Below, one piece after another: positions 49,059 through 58,993 of a stretch of DNA of 64,000 nt. Source of the DNA: JBHGXV01 sp041920505 (lineage in GTDB: Bacteria > Bacillota > Bacilli > Brevibacillales > Brevibacillaceae); NCBI GenBank assembly GCA_041920505.1, contig JBHGXV010000025.1:45697-109696 (forward strand). Reading direction: 5' to 3'. The position numbers and the translations under genes were made by a program. The notes beneath the pieces were generated by a model. It made no database searches, had not been told where the DNA came from, and worked only from the letters and a program-made list of their open reading frames with translations. Every line of letters starts with the position of its first letter. Within the stretch, counting starts at the first letter, position 1.

Positions 49059-49921
49059 TGGACGACGCGATCTTTTACCTGTTGCTAATCGCCTTGTTGA
49101 TGCCGGTCGCCCTGCGCGGACTCACCTATCGCATCGGCATCCGCCTGCTCGAACAGCGGGGGCTGGTCAGGCGCAACTGGCAGGGAGAGAGGATTCCCAC
49201 GGCGGGCGGGCTGTTGGTGTGCGGCTGGCTGACGGTCACATTGCTCGTCGTCGCCGTTCTCTCGGCGCGGTGGGGAGTTGTCGCGGTTGATTGGCGTCTG
49301 ACCGTCCTGTTTGTCTGCGGATCGGTGGCGATGGCGTTGTGGGGGTGGCAGGATGACCGCTCCACCGACAAGCAGATCAAGGGAATCCGTGGCCATCTGT
49401 CGGTGCTGGTGCATGAGCAACGCATGACCAGCGGTTTGCTCAAGGCGTGGGGCGGCATCGCGACGGCGCTGCTTACCGCGCTGGCTGTTTCCGAAGGCGG
49501 GGCGGAGACGGCGGTCAACACCGGGCTGCTGGCGCTTTCGGCCAATCTGATCAATCTGTTTGATCTGCGGCCGGGCCGCGCGCTCAAGGTGTTCTGGCTG
49601 ATCTGCGTCGCCACGCTGACGGCCACGCCGCTTGTCTACACGTATCAAGCGTGGTTGTGGTTTTTGCCGGTTATGAGCGCGACGCTCTCCTTTTTTCCCT
49701 GTGATGCCCGGGGCGAGATCATGCTGGGCGACGCGGGGGCCAATTATCTCGGCTTCGTCGTCGGCTTTTCGATGATGGCTACGCTTTCCCTGCCGCTGAA
49801 GACGGCGGTCGTCTGTGTGCTCGCCGCCCTGCACGCGGCCGCAGAGCGCGTCTCGTTTTCCCGCGTGATTCAATCCGTGCCGTGGCTGAATCAGTTTGAC
49901 CGCTGGGGGAGGCGGGTGTAA
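49058..49921 (+). CDS. MraY/WecA-like phospho-sugar transferase
   Basis: A 287-residue polytopic membrane protein of the polyprenyl-phosphate phospho-sugar transferase superfamily. GERIPTAGG, the aspartate pair WGWQDDRSTDK and the LGDAGANYLGF motif are kept. The usual NxxNxxDGxDGL motif reads NLINLFDLRPGRALK, a divergent subfamily. It would load a sugar phosphate on undecaprenyl phosphate (inference). The ATG 49058 overlaps the GT2 stop by one base (TAATG). Its stop directly abuts the convergent DUF2627 gene with no gap. Confidence 0.78.
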   Translation: MDDAIFYLLLIALLMPVALRGLTYRIGIRLLEQRGLVRRNWQGERIPTAGGLLVCGWLTVTLLVVAVLSARWGVVAVDWRLTVLFVCGSVAMALWGWQDDRSTDKQIKGIRGHLSVLVHEQRMTSGLLKAWGGIATALLTALAVSEGGAETAVNTGLLALSANLINLFDLRPGRALKVFWLICVATLTATPLVYTYQAWLWFLPVMSATLSFFPCDARGEIMLGDAGANYLGFVVGFSMMATLSLPLKTAVVCVLAALHAAAERVSFSRVIQSVPWLNQFDRWGRRV

Positions 49922-50185
49922 TCATTTGTCCTCGTCGGCTTCTTGCTTCGTGAAACGGGGCTGCACCCGCTTCCGCTTGCGGTCGTGGTGCAGGATAAAC
50001 CCGCCGATAAAGGCGACGGGCACGGCAAACAGGACGAACCCAAGCAGAAACCGGCCCCAGAGAAACGCGTGAATCTGCGGATCAAAATAGAGGTAAAACA
50101 CGTCCCGCATCAGCTTGATGCCGTAACCGGCGATCACGGCGGGGAAGACCATGATCAACAGGGCGATCAGCTTTTCGGCCAGCAT
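49922..50185 (-). CDS. yqzF: DUF2627 membrane protein (YqzF-like)
   Basis: An 87-residue protein with two membrane helices (LIALLIMVFPAVIAGYGIKLM and FLLGFVLFAVPVAFIGGFIL) followed by HHDRKRKRVQPRF, the DUF2627 signature. Function unknown. The start is likely ATG 50185 with AAGGAAGTG upstream; an in-frame ATG 18 bases earlier is possible. In B. subtilis yqzF also precedes bkdR, so its place is conserved. Confidence 0.8.
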   Translation of the reverse strand: MLAEKLIALLIMVFPAVIAGYGIKLMRDVFYLYFDPQIHAFLWGRFLLGFVLFAVPVAFIGGFILHHDRKRKRVQPRFTKQEADEDK

Positions 50186-50241
50186 GTGTGTCACTTCCTT
50201 CATGAAGGCATATCTTCCATGATAAATCATAGGCTCCTCCC

Positions 50242-50269
50242 TTGTCCAACACGCGAAATGCGTTACAAT
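50242..50269 (+). promoter_or_regulatory. Sigma-A-type promoter for bkdR
   Basis: TTGTCC (50242-50247), 16 bases, TACAAT (50264-50269), 29 bases before the bkdR start. Confidence 0.55.
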
Positions 50270-50297
50270 GAAGAAGGAGAACGAGGGGGGGAAGGAC

Positions 50298-52367
<2,070 letters not shown>

Positions 52368-52374
52368 GGAATCC

Positions 52375-52386
52375 GCAAACGTTTGC
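52375..52386. promoter_or_regulatory. Palindrome GCAAACGTTTGC (cre-like)
   Basis: A perfect 12-bp palindrome eight bases after the bkdR stop. The 14-mer CGCAAACGTTTGCA fits 12 of 14 positions of the CcpA cre pattern TGWAARCGYTWNCA. It may be a CcpA site or an upstream BkdR site; position about 110 bases from the -24 element suits either. Confidence 0.35.
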
Positions 52387-52434
52387 ACGCAATCTTTTGC
52401 AGGAGCATGCAAAAAATTGCGTGTTGCTTTTTTG
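52387..52434 (+). terminator. Terminator after bkdR
   Basis: CACGCAAT and ATTGCGTG form the outer stem and TTTTGCA and TGCAAAA the inner stem around GGAGCA, then TTGCTTTTTT. Confidence 0.7.
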
Positions 52435-52456
52435 GGCGGAAGCGGCACCCTGAGCG

Positions 52457-52475
52457 AAATGAAGCGCTTTCATTT
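52457..52475. repeat. Inverted repeat upstream of the sigma-54 promoter
   Basis: AAATGAA and TTCATTT flank GCGCT, 12 bases before the -24 element. Possibly a regulator site; it also resembles a cre missing one base. Confidence 0.4.
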
Positions 52476-52487
52476 TGTTCATCAATT

Positions 52488-52504
52488 TGGCACAACTTTT
52501 GCAT
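52488..52504 (+). promoter_or_regulatory. Sigma-54 (SigL) promoter of the bcd-lpdV-bkd operon
   Basis: TGGCAC (52488-52493), five bases, TTGCAT (52499-52504): a complete match to the -24/-12 consensus TGGCACN5TTGCA. It lies 85 bases before bcd and directly after the gene for the sigma-54 activator BkdR. Confidence 0.92.
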
Positions 52505-52589
52505 GAATACATATCCAGGCAGCCAACAGGCAAACCTAGGAAAGACATGATAAAAAATCATTCAGAACTTTGTACGGGAGGCATCATCC

Positions 52590-53681
52590 ATGAAAATCTT
52601 CGACTATTTGCAACGCTACAATTACGAACAACTGCTGTTTTGCCAGGACGCCAATTCCGGGCTGAAGGCAATCATCGCGATTCACGATACGACACTGGGC
52701 CCTGCTCTCGGCGGCACCCGGATGTGGACCTACAACTCCGAAGAGGAAGCGATCATTGACGCGCTGCGGCTGGCTCGCGGCATGACCTACAAGGCGGCTG
52801 CCGCCGGTCTCAATCTCGGCGGCGGAAAAACCGTCATCATCGGAGATCCGAAAAAAGACAAGAGCGAAGAGTTGTTCCGCGCGTTCGGCCGGTTTATCCA
52901 GGGATTGAATGGCCGCTACATCACCGCCGAAGACGTGGGGACGACGGTAGCCGACATGGACCTGATCCACATGGAGACCGACTACGTCACCGGTGTGTCG
53001 CCTGCGTTCGGCTCCAGCGGAAACCCGTCGCCGGTCACCGCCTACGGCGTGTATCGCGGGATGAAAGCGGCAGCCAAACTGGCCTTCGGCAGCGACAATC
53101 TGTCCGGCAAGGTAATCGCGGTGCAAGGGGTGGGTAACGTCGCCTACAACCTGTGCAAACACCTGCACGAAGAAGGCGCCTACCTGATCGTCACCGACAT
53201 CAACGAAGAAAACGTCAACCGCGCGGTCCAGGACTTTGGCGCCAAAGCGGTGGGCGTGAACGAAATCTTCGGCGTCGACTGCGACATCTTCTCTCCGTGT
53301 GCATTGGGCGCGGTGATCAACGATGACACGATCCCGGTTCTGAAAGCGAAAGTGATCGCCGGGGCGGCCAACAACCAGCTCAAGGAAGAGCGGCACGGCG
53401 ATATCATCCACGAGATGGGGCTGATCTACGCGCCGGACTACGTGATCAACGCCGGCGGCCTGATCAACGTGGCCGACGAACTGCAGGGCTACAATCGCGA
53501 GCGTGCGCTGAAAAAAGTGGAGACGATCTACGACAACATTCTGCGCGTGTATGAAATCGCCGAACGCGACGGCATTCCGTCGTACAAGGCGGCCGATCGG
53601 ATGGCGGAAGAGCGGATCGCCAGCGTGGCCAAGTCGCGCAAAACCTTCCTGCAAAACGGCAAATCGGTGCTGTCCCGGTAA
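52590..53681 (+). CDS. bcd: Leucine/branched-chain amino acid dehydrogenase
   Basis: NAD-dependent deamination of leucine, isoleucine and valine to keto acids for the downstream dehydrogenase. The 363 residues show GPALGGTRMW, the catalytic lysine region MTYKAAAAGLNLGGGKTVI, TAEDVGTTVADMD and the NAD site VIAVQGVGNVAYNLC. Length fits leucine dehydrogenase. Start ATG 52590 with ACGGGAGGC upstream. In B. subtilis ptb precedes and buk follows bcd; both are absent here. Confidence 0.95.
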   Translation: MKIFDYLQRYNYEQLLFCQDANSGLKAIIAIHDTTLGPALGGTRMWTYNSEEEAIIDALRLARGMTYKAAAAGLNLGGGKTVIIGDPKKDKSEELFRAFGRFIQGLNGRYITAEDVGTTVADMDLIHMETDYVTGVSPAFGSSGNPSPVTAYGVYRGMKAAAKLAFGSDNLSGKVIAVQGVGNVAYNLCKHLHEEGAYLIVTDINEENVNRAVQDFGAKAVGVNEIFGVDCDIFSPCALGAVINDDTIPVLKAKVIAGAANNQLKEERHGDIIHEMGLIYAPDYVINAGGLINVADELQGYNRERALKKVETIYDNILRVYEIAERDGIPSYKAADRMAEERIASVAKSRKTFLQNGKSVLSR

Positions 53682-53943
53682 CGTTTGGTTCGCAGGGGCT
53701 CCGCAGGCTTTAATCTGACCCGTCTGCACGCCGCCTGGGCGAAACCGTCGCCCGGCGGCGGAACGGCGGGTGGCAGGTGGTTTGCCGCGCGGCTGGGAAA
53801 CGACATCGCAACTCCGTTGAATATTCCGTATTTTTTCTCGGTACGGATGAATCCGATTGGGATTGTATCCAGATTGTTCGTCGTGCGTTACAATGGATTC
53901 GGCAATACTGAATTTGGAAATGAACGTAAAGGAGATCGATACC
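53682..53943. other. Intergenic region with a strong hairpin between bcd and lpdV
   Basis: About 260 bases. CGCCGCCTGGGCGA (53729-53742) and TCGCCCGGCGGCG (53748-53760) form a very stable stem with one bulge and no T run. A possible -10 TACAAT (53889-53894) lacks a -35. No gene is seen; B. subtilis has buk at this place. Confidence 0.5.
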
Positions 53944-55365
53944 ATGTCCCAAGAATTTGATCTCGTCGTGCTGGGCGGGGGAACGGGCGGTTATGTGGCC
54001 GCGATCCGAGCGGCTCAACTCGGCATGAGCGTCGCCGTTGTCGAAAAGGACAAATTGGGCGGCACTTGCCTGCACCGCGGCTGCATCCCGTCGAAAGCGC
54101 TCTTGCGCAGTGCCGAAGTGTACGCCACGTTGAAAGAGAGCGAAAAGTTCGGTGTGCTGGCCGAGGGAATCGGCTACGATTTCCGTCAGGTACAGGCGCG
54201 CAAACAGGCGATTGTCGACCAGTTGCACAAAGGCGTCCAGTATCTGATGAACAAAGGCAAAATCAAGGTGTACAACGGGTACGGCCGCGTAATGGGACCC
54301 TCCATCTTTTCGCCGCAAGCCGGGGCGGTGCGCGTGGAAACGGGCGACGGCGAGCAGGAGATTATCGTTCCCCGCTTTTTGCTGATCGCGACTGGTTCGC
54401 GTCCGCGCACATTGCCGGGATTGACGGTTGACGGGGAGTACGTCATCACCAGCGACGAAGCGCTAGAGTTGAACGAACTGCCGAAGTCGGTGATTGTCGT
54501 CGGCGGCGGCGTGATCGGGATCGAATGGGCGTCGCTGTTAAACGACTTCGGCGTCGAAGTGACCGTGGTGGAATACGCGGATCGGATTCTGCCCTTGGAA
54601 GACGAGGATATCAGCAAAGAACTGGCCCGCCTCCTGAAAAAGCGCAAGATCAAGGTCGTTACCGGCGCCAAGGTGCTGTCGGAAACTTTGCAGAAGGGCG
54701 GCGGACAGGTAAGCATCCAGGCGGAAGTGGGCGGCGACACGCAAACGTTCACCGCTGAGAAACTGCTCGTCTCCGTCGGACGCCAGGCCAACGTGGAAAA
54801 CCTGGGCCTGGAGGCGACAGAGGTGAAAGTGGAGCGCGGCGTGATCGTCGTCAACGAACACTTCCAGACCGCCGAACCCCACATCTATGCCATCGGCGAC
54901 GTCATCGGTGGATTGCAACTGGCCCACGTCGCCTCGCACGAGGGCATTCTCGCGGTGGAGCACATGGCCGGACTGAATCCGCACCCGCTCGACTACACCA
55001 AGGTGCCGAAATGCACCTACAGCCGCCCGGAAGTGGCCAATGTCGGCCTGACCGAAGCGGAGGCGAAGAGCCAGGGATACGAGGTGAAAGTGGGCAAATT
55101 CAGCTTCAAGGCCTTGGGCAAGGCGCTGGTGTACGGCGAAAACGACGGCTTCGTCAAACTGGTCGTCGACGCCAGGACCAACGACTTGCTTGGCGTACAC
55201 ATGATCGGCCCGCACGTGACGGACATGATTTCGGAGGCGGGATTGGCCCGCGTCCTCGACGCGACACCGTGGGAAATCGGCCACACCATTCATCCGCATC
55301 CCACCTTGTCCGAAGCGATCGCCGAGGCGGCGCTGGCCGTCGACGGCCTGGCCATTCATTCCTAG
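53944..55365 (+). CDS. lpdV: Dihydrolipoyl dehydrogenase (E3) of the branched-chain complex
   Basis: Reoxidises the E2 dihydrolipoyl groups, reducing NAD. The 473 residues have FAD site VVLGGGTGGYVAAIRAAQLG, redox pair GGTCLHRGCIPSKALL, NAD site VIVVGGGVIGIEWASLLNDFG, IYAIGDVIGG and the C-terminal catalytic HPHPTLSEAIAEAAL with the His-Glu pair. The start is ATG 53944 with AAAGGAGATC upstream; longer frames upstream lack homology. First of four closely spaced bkd complex genes. Confidence 0.96.
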   Translation: MSQEFDLVVLGGGTGGYVAAIRAAQLGMSVAVVEKDKLGGTCLHRGCIPSKALLRSAEVYATLKESEKFGVLAEGIGYDFRQVQARKQAIVDQLHKGVQYLMNKGKIKVYNGYGRVMGPSIFSPQAGAVRVETGDGEQEIIVPRFLLIATGSRPRTLPGLTVDGEYVITSDEALELNELPKSVIVVGGGVIGIEWASLLNDFGVEVTVVEYADRILPLEDEDISKELARLLKKRKIKVVTGAKVLSETLQKGGGQVSIQAEVGGDTQTFTAEKLLVSVGRQANVENLGLEATEVKVERGVIVVNEHFQTAEPHIYAIGDVIGGLQLAHVASHEGILAVEHMAGLNPHPLDYTKVPKCTYSRPEVANVGLTEAEAKSQGYEVKVGKFSFKALGKALVYGENDGFVKLVVDARTNDLLGVHMIGPHVTDMISEAGLARVLDATPWEIGHTIHPHPTLSEAIAEAALAVDGLAIHS

Positions 55366-55390
55366 TGTGTGAAAAAGGGGGCGTTACGAG

Positions 55391-56392
55391 ATGACACGTT
55401 CGACGCAAAATCGCCATCAGGCGGTCGGGTTGACCGACGCCCAAGTGATGGATATGTATTATTACATGTTGCTGGCGCGCAAGCTGGACGAACGCCAGTG
55501 GCTTTTGAACCGTGCGGGCAAGGTTCCGTTCGTCATTTCCTGCCAGGGGCAGGAGGCGGCGCAAGTGGGAGCGGCGTTTGCCTTTGAAAAGGGCAAAGAC
55601 TATTTCTGCCCGTACTACCGCGACCTGGGCGTCGTGCTTGTCGCCGGTCAAACGGCGCGCCACGTGATGTTGTCCGCCTTCGCCAAAGCGGAAGATCCGA
55701 ACAGCGGCGGGCGGCAGATGCCGGGGCATTTCGGCGGCAAACGCTGGAACATCCTGACCGGTTCCTCGCCGGTTACGACACAGGTGCCGCACGCGGTGGG
55801 GATTGCGCTGGCGGGCAGAATGCAAGGCAAGGATCTGGTCGTCTACACCTCTTTCGGCGAAGGGTCGAGCAACCAGGGCGACTTCCATGAGGGGGCCAAC
55901 TTTGCCGGCGTGCACAAGCTCCCGGTGATCTTTTTCTGCGAAAACAACAAGTACGCGATTTCCGTTCCGCTCAAGAAACAGCTCGCTTGCGAAAGCGTGG
56001 CTGACCGTGCGATCGGCTACGGCTTCAAAGGAGTCAGCGTCGACGGCAACGACCCGATCGAGACCTACCGCGTCGTCAAGGAAGCGGTCGACCGCGCTCG
56101 CCAAGGCGAAGGGCCGACCCTGATCGAAGCGGTGACCTACCGTCTCGTCCCCCACTCCAGTGACGACGATGACCGCACGTACCGCACGCGCGAGGAAGTG
56201 GAAGAAGCGAAGAAAAACGACCCGATCGTCCGTTTTGCCGCCTACCTGAAAGAAGTCGGACTGTTGGACGACGCCAAGGAAAAAGAGTTGGCCGAACGCG
56301 TCCAGGCGGAAGTGGACGAGGCGACCGAGTACGCGGAAAACGCGCCGTACCCGACGCCGGAGTCGACGCTCGCACACGTATACGGGGAATAA
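55391..56392 (+). CDS. bkdAA: 2-oxoisovalerate dehydrogenase E1 alpha subunit
   Basis: ThDP-dependent decarboxylase subunit of the branched-chain keto-acid dehydrogenase. The 333 residues show CQGQEAAQVGAAFA, CPYYRDLGVVLV, GRQMPGHFGGK and the ThDP motif FGEGSSNQGDFHEGANFAGVHKLPVIFFCENN. The product chain supplies branched acyl-CoA primers for iso/anteiso fatty acids. Start ATG 55391 with AAAAAGGGGG upstream. Confidence 0.95.
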   Translation: MTRSTQNRHQAVGLTDAQVMDMYYYMLLARKLDERQWLLNRAGKVPFVISCQGQEAAQVGAAFAFEKGKDYFCPYYRDLGVVLVAGQTARHVMLSAFAKAEDPNSGGRQMPGHFGGKRWNILTGSSPVTTQVPHAVGIALAGRMQGKDLVVYTSFGEGSSNQGDFHEGANFAGVHKLPVIFFCENNKYAISVPLKKQLACESVADRAIGYGFKGVSVDGNDPIETYRVVKEAVDRARQGEGPTLIEAVTYRLVPHSSDDDDRTYRTREEVEEAKKNDPIVRFAAYLKEVGLLDDAKEKELAERVQAEVDEATEYAENAPYPTPESTLAHVYGE

Positions 56393-56406
56393 GGGGGAAG
56401 CGAGAG

Positions 56407-57390
56407 ATGGCAGTGATTTCGTACATTGAGGCGATTACGCAAGCGATGCGGGAAGAGATGCGCCGCGATCCCAATGTCTTTGTCCTCGGTGAGGACGTCG
56501 GTGTGCGCGGCGGCGTCTTCCGCGCGACGATGGGGCTGATCGATGAGTTCGGCGAAGAACGCGTGATCGACACGCCCCTGGCGGAGTCGGCGATCGCCGG
56601 GGTGGCGATCGGGGCGGCGGCCGATTGGATGCGCCCGATCGCCGAAATTAAGTTTGCCGACTTCATCATGCCGGCGGTTAACCAGATCGTCAGCGAAGCG
56701 GCCAAGATGCGCTACCGTTCGAATAACGACTGGCATTGTCCGGTGACGATCCGTGCCCCGTTTGGCGGCGGCGTCCACGGCGCGCTCTACCACTCCCAGT
56801 CTGTAGAGGCGATGTTTACCAACGTTCCCGGGCTGAAAGTGGTCGTTCCGTCCACCCCGTACGACGCCAAGGGGCTGTTGAAGGCGGCGATCCGCGATGA
56901 CGACCCGGTGCTGTTCTTTGAACATAAACGCTGTTACCGCCTGATCAAAGGCGAGGTGCCGGAGACGGATTACGTGGTGCCGATCGGCAAGGCGGACGTG
57001 AAGCGGGAAGGAACCGACATCACCGTAATCTCCTACGGGCTCACCCTGCACTTCGCCCTGCAGGCGGCGGAAAAGCTGGCTCAGGAAGGCATCAGCGCGC
57101 ACGTGCTGGACCTGCGGACCCTGTATCCGCTCGACAAAGAGGCGATCGTGGAAGCGGCGGCCAAAACGGGCAAAGTGCTGATCATCCACGAGGACAACAA
57201 GGAAGGCGGCGTCGGCGGCGAGGTGGCGGCGATTATCGCCGAACACTGCCTGTTTGACCTGGATGCGCCGATCAAGCGCCTGTGCGGCCCGGACGTTCCG
57301 GCGATGCCGTACAGCCCGCCGATGGAGAAATTCTTCATGCTCAACCCTGACAAAGTGCTGGAAGCGATGCGTGAACTGGCGCACTTCTAA
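56407..57390 (+). CDS. bkdAB: 2-oxoisovalerate dehydrogenase E1 beta subunit
   Basis: The 327-residue partner of E1 alpha. FVLGEDVGVRGGVFRATMGL with the conserved glutamate, ERVIDTPLAESAIAGVAIGAA, IRAPFGGGVHGALYHSQS and IIHEDNKEGGVGGEVAAII are typical. Start ATG 56407 with AAGGGGGAAG upstream, 14 bases after E1 alpha. Confidence 0.95.
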   Translation: MAVISYIEAITQAMREEMRRDPNVFVLGEDVGVRGGVFRATMGLIDEFGEERVIDTPLAESAIAGVAIGAAADWMRPIAEIKFADFIMPAVNQIVSEAAKMRYRSNNDWHCPVTIRAPFGGGVHGALYHSQSVEAMFTNVPGLKVVVPSTPYDAKGLLKAAIRDDDPVLFFEHKRCYRLIKGEVPETDYVVPIGKADVKREGTDITVISYGLTLHFALQAAEKLAQEGISAHVLDLRTLYPLDKEAIVEAAAKTGKVLIIHEDNKEGGVGGEVAAIIAEHCLFDLDAPIKRLCGPDVPAMPYSPPMEKFFMLNPDKVLEAMRELAHF

Positions 57391-57407
57391 CAGAGGAGGA
57401 TCCTGAA

Positions 57408-58805
57408 ATGGCAACGAAAGTGCTCATGCCCCAACTCGGGGAAAGCGTCACCGAGGGGACGATATCGAAATGGCTCGTCAAGGTTGGGGACTTCGTCAAC
57501 AAGTACGATCCCCTCGCGGAAGTGACCACCGACAAAGTAAACGCGGAAGTGCCCTCGACCGTGTCCGGCCGGGTGACGGAGATCGTCGTTCCCGAAGGCG
57601 AGACGGTAGCGGTCGGCACGCTGATTCTCTACATCGAAGAAAGCGGCGCGGCTGGCGGGGCCCAGACGGAATCGGCGCAATCGGCCGCTGTCTCTGCCGG
57701 GACAGCGACGACGTCCGTCTCTGCGGCGTCTCCGGCGGCAACAGCAGTAGCCGACGCCCCCACGCCGAATCCGGCGGCTGTCGCTGGCGCTGCGGCACCC
57801 GCTCGCACTGCGGGCGTCAAGCAACGGTATTCGCCGGCCGTGATGCGGCTTGCGCAAGAACACGGCATTGACCTGTCCCGCGTGGTGGGCACGGGGGCTG
57901 AAGGGCGCGTCACCCGCAAGGACGTGCTGAAAGTGATCGAACAGGGCGGCCAGGCGTCGGCGGCTCCGGCACAACCGGCGGCTGTGCCTGCGGAAACACC
58001 GGCCTCGCAAGCGGCCCCTCTGGCGCAACCGGCCGTGTCGGCTGCTCCGGCGGGAACGAGTGTGTCGGCTCCGGCCGCACAGGTCAGCTACGACATCCCG
58101 GTGGCGGCGGGCGACCAGGTGATTCCGGTCTCGCCGATCCGCCGCACGATCGCCAACCGGATGGTGCAGAGCAAACACGATGCGCCGCACGCCTGGACGA
58201 TGGTGGAAGTGGACGTGACCAACCTGGTCAACTTCCGCAACCAGGTGAAAGACGAATTCAAGCGCAAGGAAGGCGTCAACCTGACGTTCCTGCCGTTCTT
58301 TATCAAGGCCGTCGTGGAAGCGTTGAAAGAGTATCCGATGCTCAACTCCACCTGGGCCGGCGACAAAATCATCGTCAAGAAGAACATCAACATCTCGATC
58401 GCCGTGGCGACCGAAGACGCGCTGTTCGTGCCGGTGATCAAGGATGCCGACCAGAAGTCGATCTACGGCCTGGCCAAAGCGATCGAGGATCTGGCCGCCC
58501 GCACCCGCGCCGGCAAACTGACGATGGACGACATGACTGGCGGCACGTTTACCGTGAACAATACGGGCTCGTTCGGCTCCGTCCTGTCCACGCCGATCAT
58601 CAACGCGCCGCAGGCGGCCATCCTGAGCGTCGAGTCGATCGTCAAACGGCCGGTCGTGGTTAACGACATGATCGCCATCCGCTCGATGGTCAACCTGTGC
58701 CTGTCGCTGGATCACCGCGTGCTGGACGGCCTGATCTGCGGCCGCTTCCTACAGAGCGTCAAGCAAAAACTGGAAAACATTGGTCCAGACACGAAACTGT
58801 ACTGA
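57408..58805 (+). CDS. bkdB: Branched-chain keto-acid dehydrogenase E2 (dihydrolipoamide acyltransferase)
   Basis: The core E2 enzyme. One lipoyl domain (1-80; K43 in TTDKVNAEVPS), an Ala/Pro linker, a peripheral subunit-binding domain (RYSPAVMRLAQEHGIDLSRVVGTGAEGRVTRKDVL, about 141-175), a second Ala/Pro linker and the catalytic domain ending SLDHRVLDGLICGRFL with H436 and D440. It needs lipoylation, which LipM upstream in the window initiates. Start ATG 57408 with AGAGGAGGATC upstream. Last gene of the operon. Confidence 0.95.
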   Translation: MATKVLMPQLGESVTEGTISKWLVKVGDFVNKYDPLAEVTTDKVNAEVPSTVSGRVTEIVVPEGETVAVGTLILYIEESGAAGGAQTESAQSAAVSAGTATTSVSAASPAATAVADAPTPNPAAVAGAAAPARTAGVKQRYSPAVMRLAQEHGIDLSRVVGTGAEGRVTRKDVLKVIEQGGQASAAPAQPAAVPAETPASQAAPLAQPAVSAAPAGTSVSAPAAQVSYDIPVAAGDQVIPVSPIRRTIANRMVQSKHDAPHAWTMVEVDVTNLVNFRNQVKDEFKRKEGVNLTFLPFFIKAVVEALKEYPMLNSTWAGDKIIVKKNINISIAVATEDALFVPVIKDADQKSIYGLAKAIEDLAARTRAGKLTMDDMTGGTFTVNNTGSFGSVLSTPIINAPQAAILSVESIVKRPVVVNDMIAIRSMVNLCLSLDHRVLDGLICGRFLQSVKQKLENIGPDTKLY

Positions 58806-58819
58806 TCGCCCCTTTCTTG

Positions 58820-58860
58820 CGGCGGCGTCTCCTGTGTAAAGGAGACGCCGCCGTTTTTTT
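58820..58860 (+). terminator. Terminator of the bkd operon
   Basis: CGGCGGCGTCTCC and GGAGACGCCGCCG are exact complements around TGTGTAAA, then seven T residues. Very strong. Confidence 0.93.
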
Positions 58861-58993
58861 ACACGGACTCAACGGCCGCTTTACAGGCAGACAATATCTG
58901 TGCGTTACAGTGAAAGCGAGCAGGATCGTTCTGTTTCAAGTGACAGCGCAGGATCGCACACAGCGGCTTGCCGGTGACAGCAGGAGGGAAGAC

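Noticed and set aside
53685..53960. A 91-codon open frame between bcd and lpdV as a buk remnant
   Set aside because: The translation shows no kinase motifs and the frame includes a GC-rich hairpin, so it gives no support for a pseudogene.
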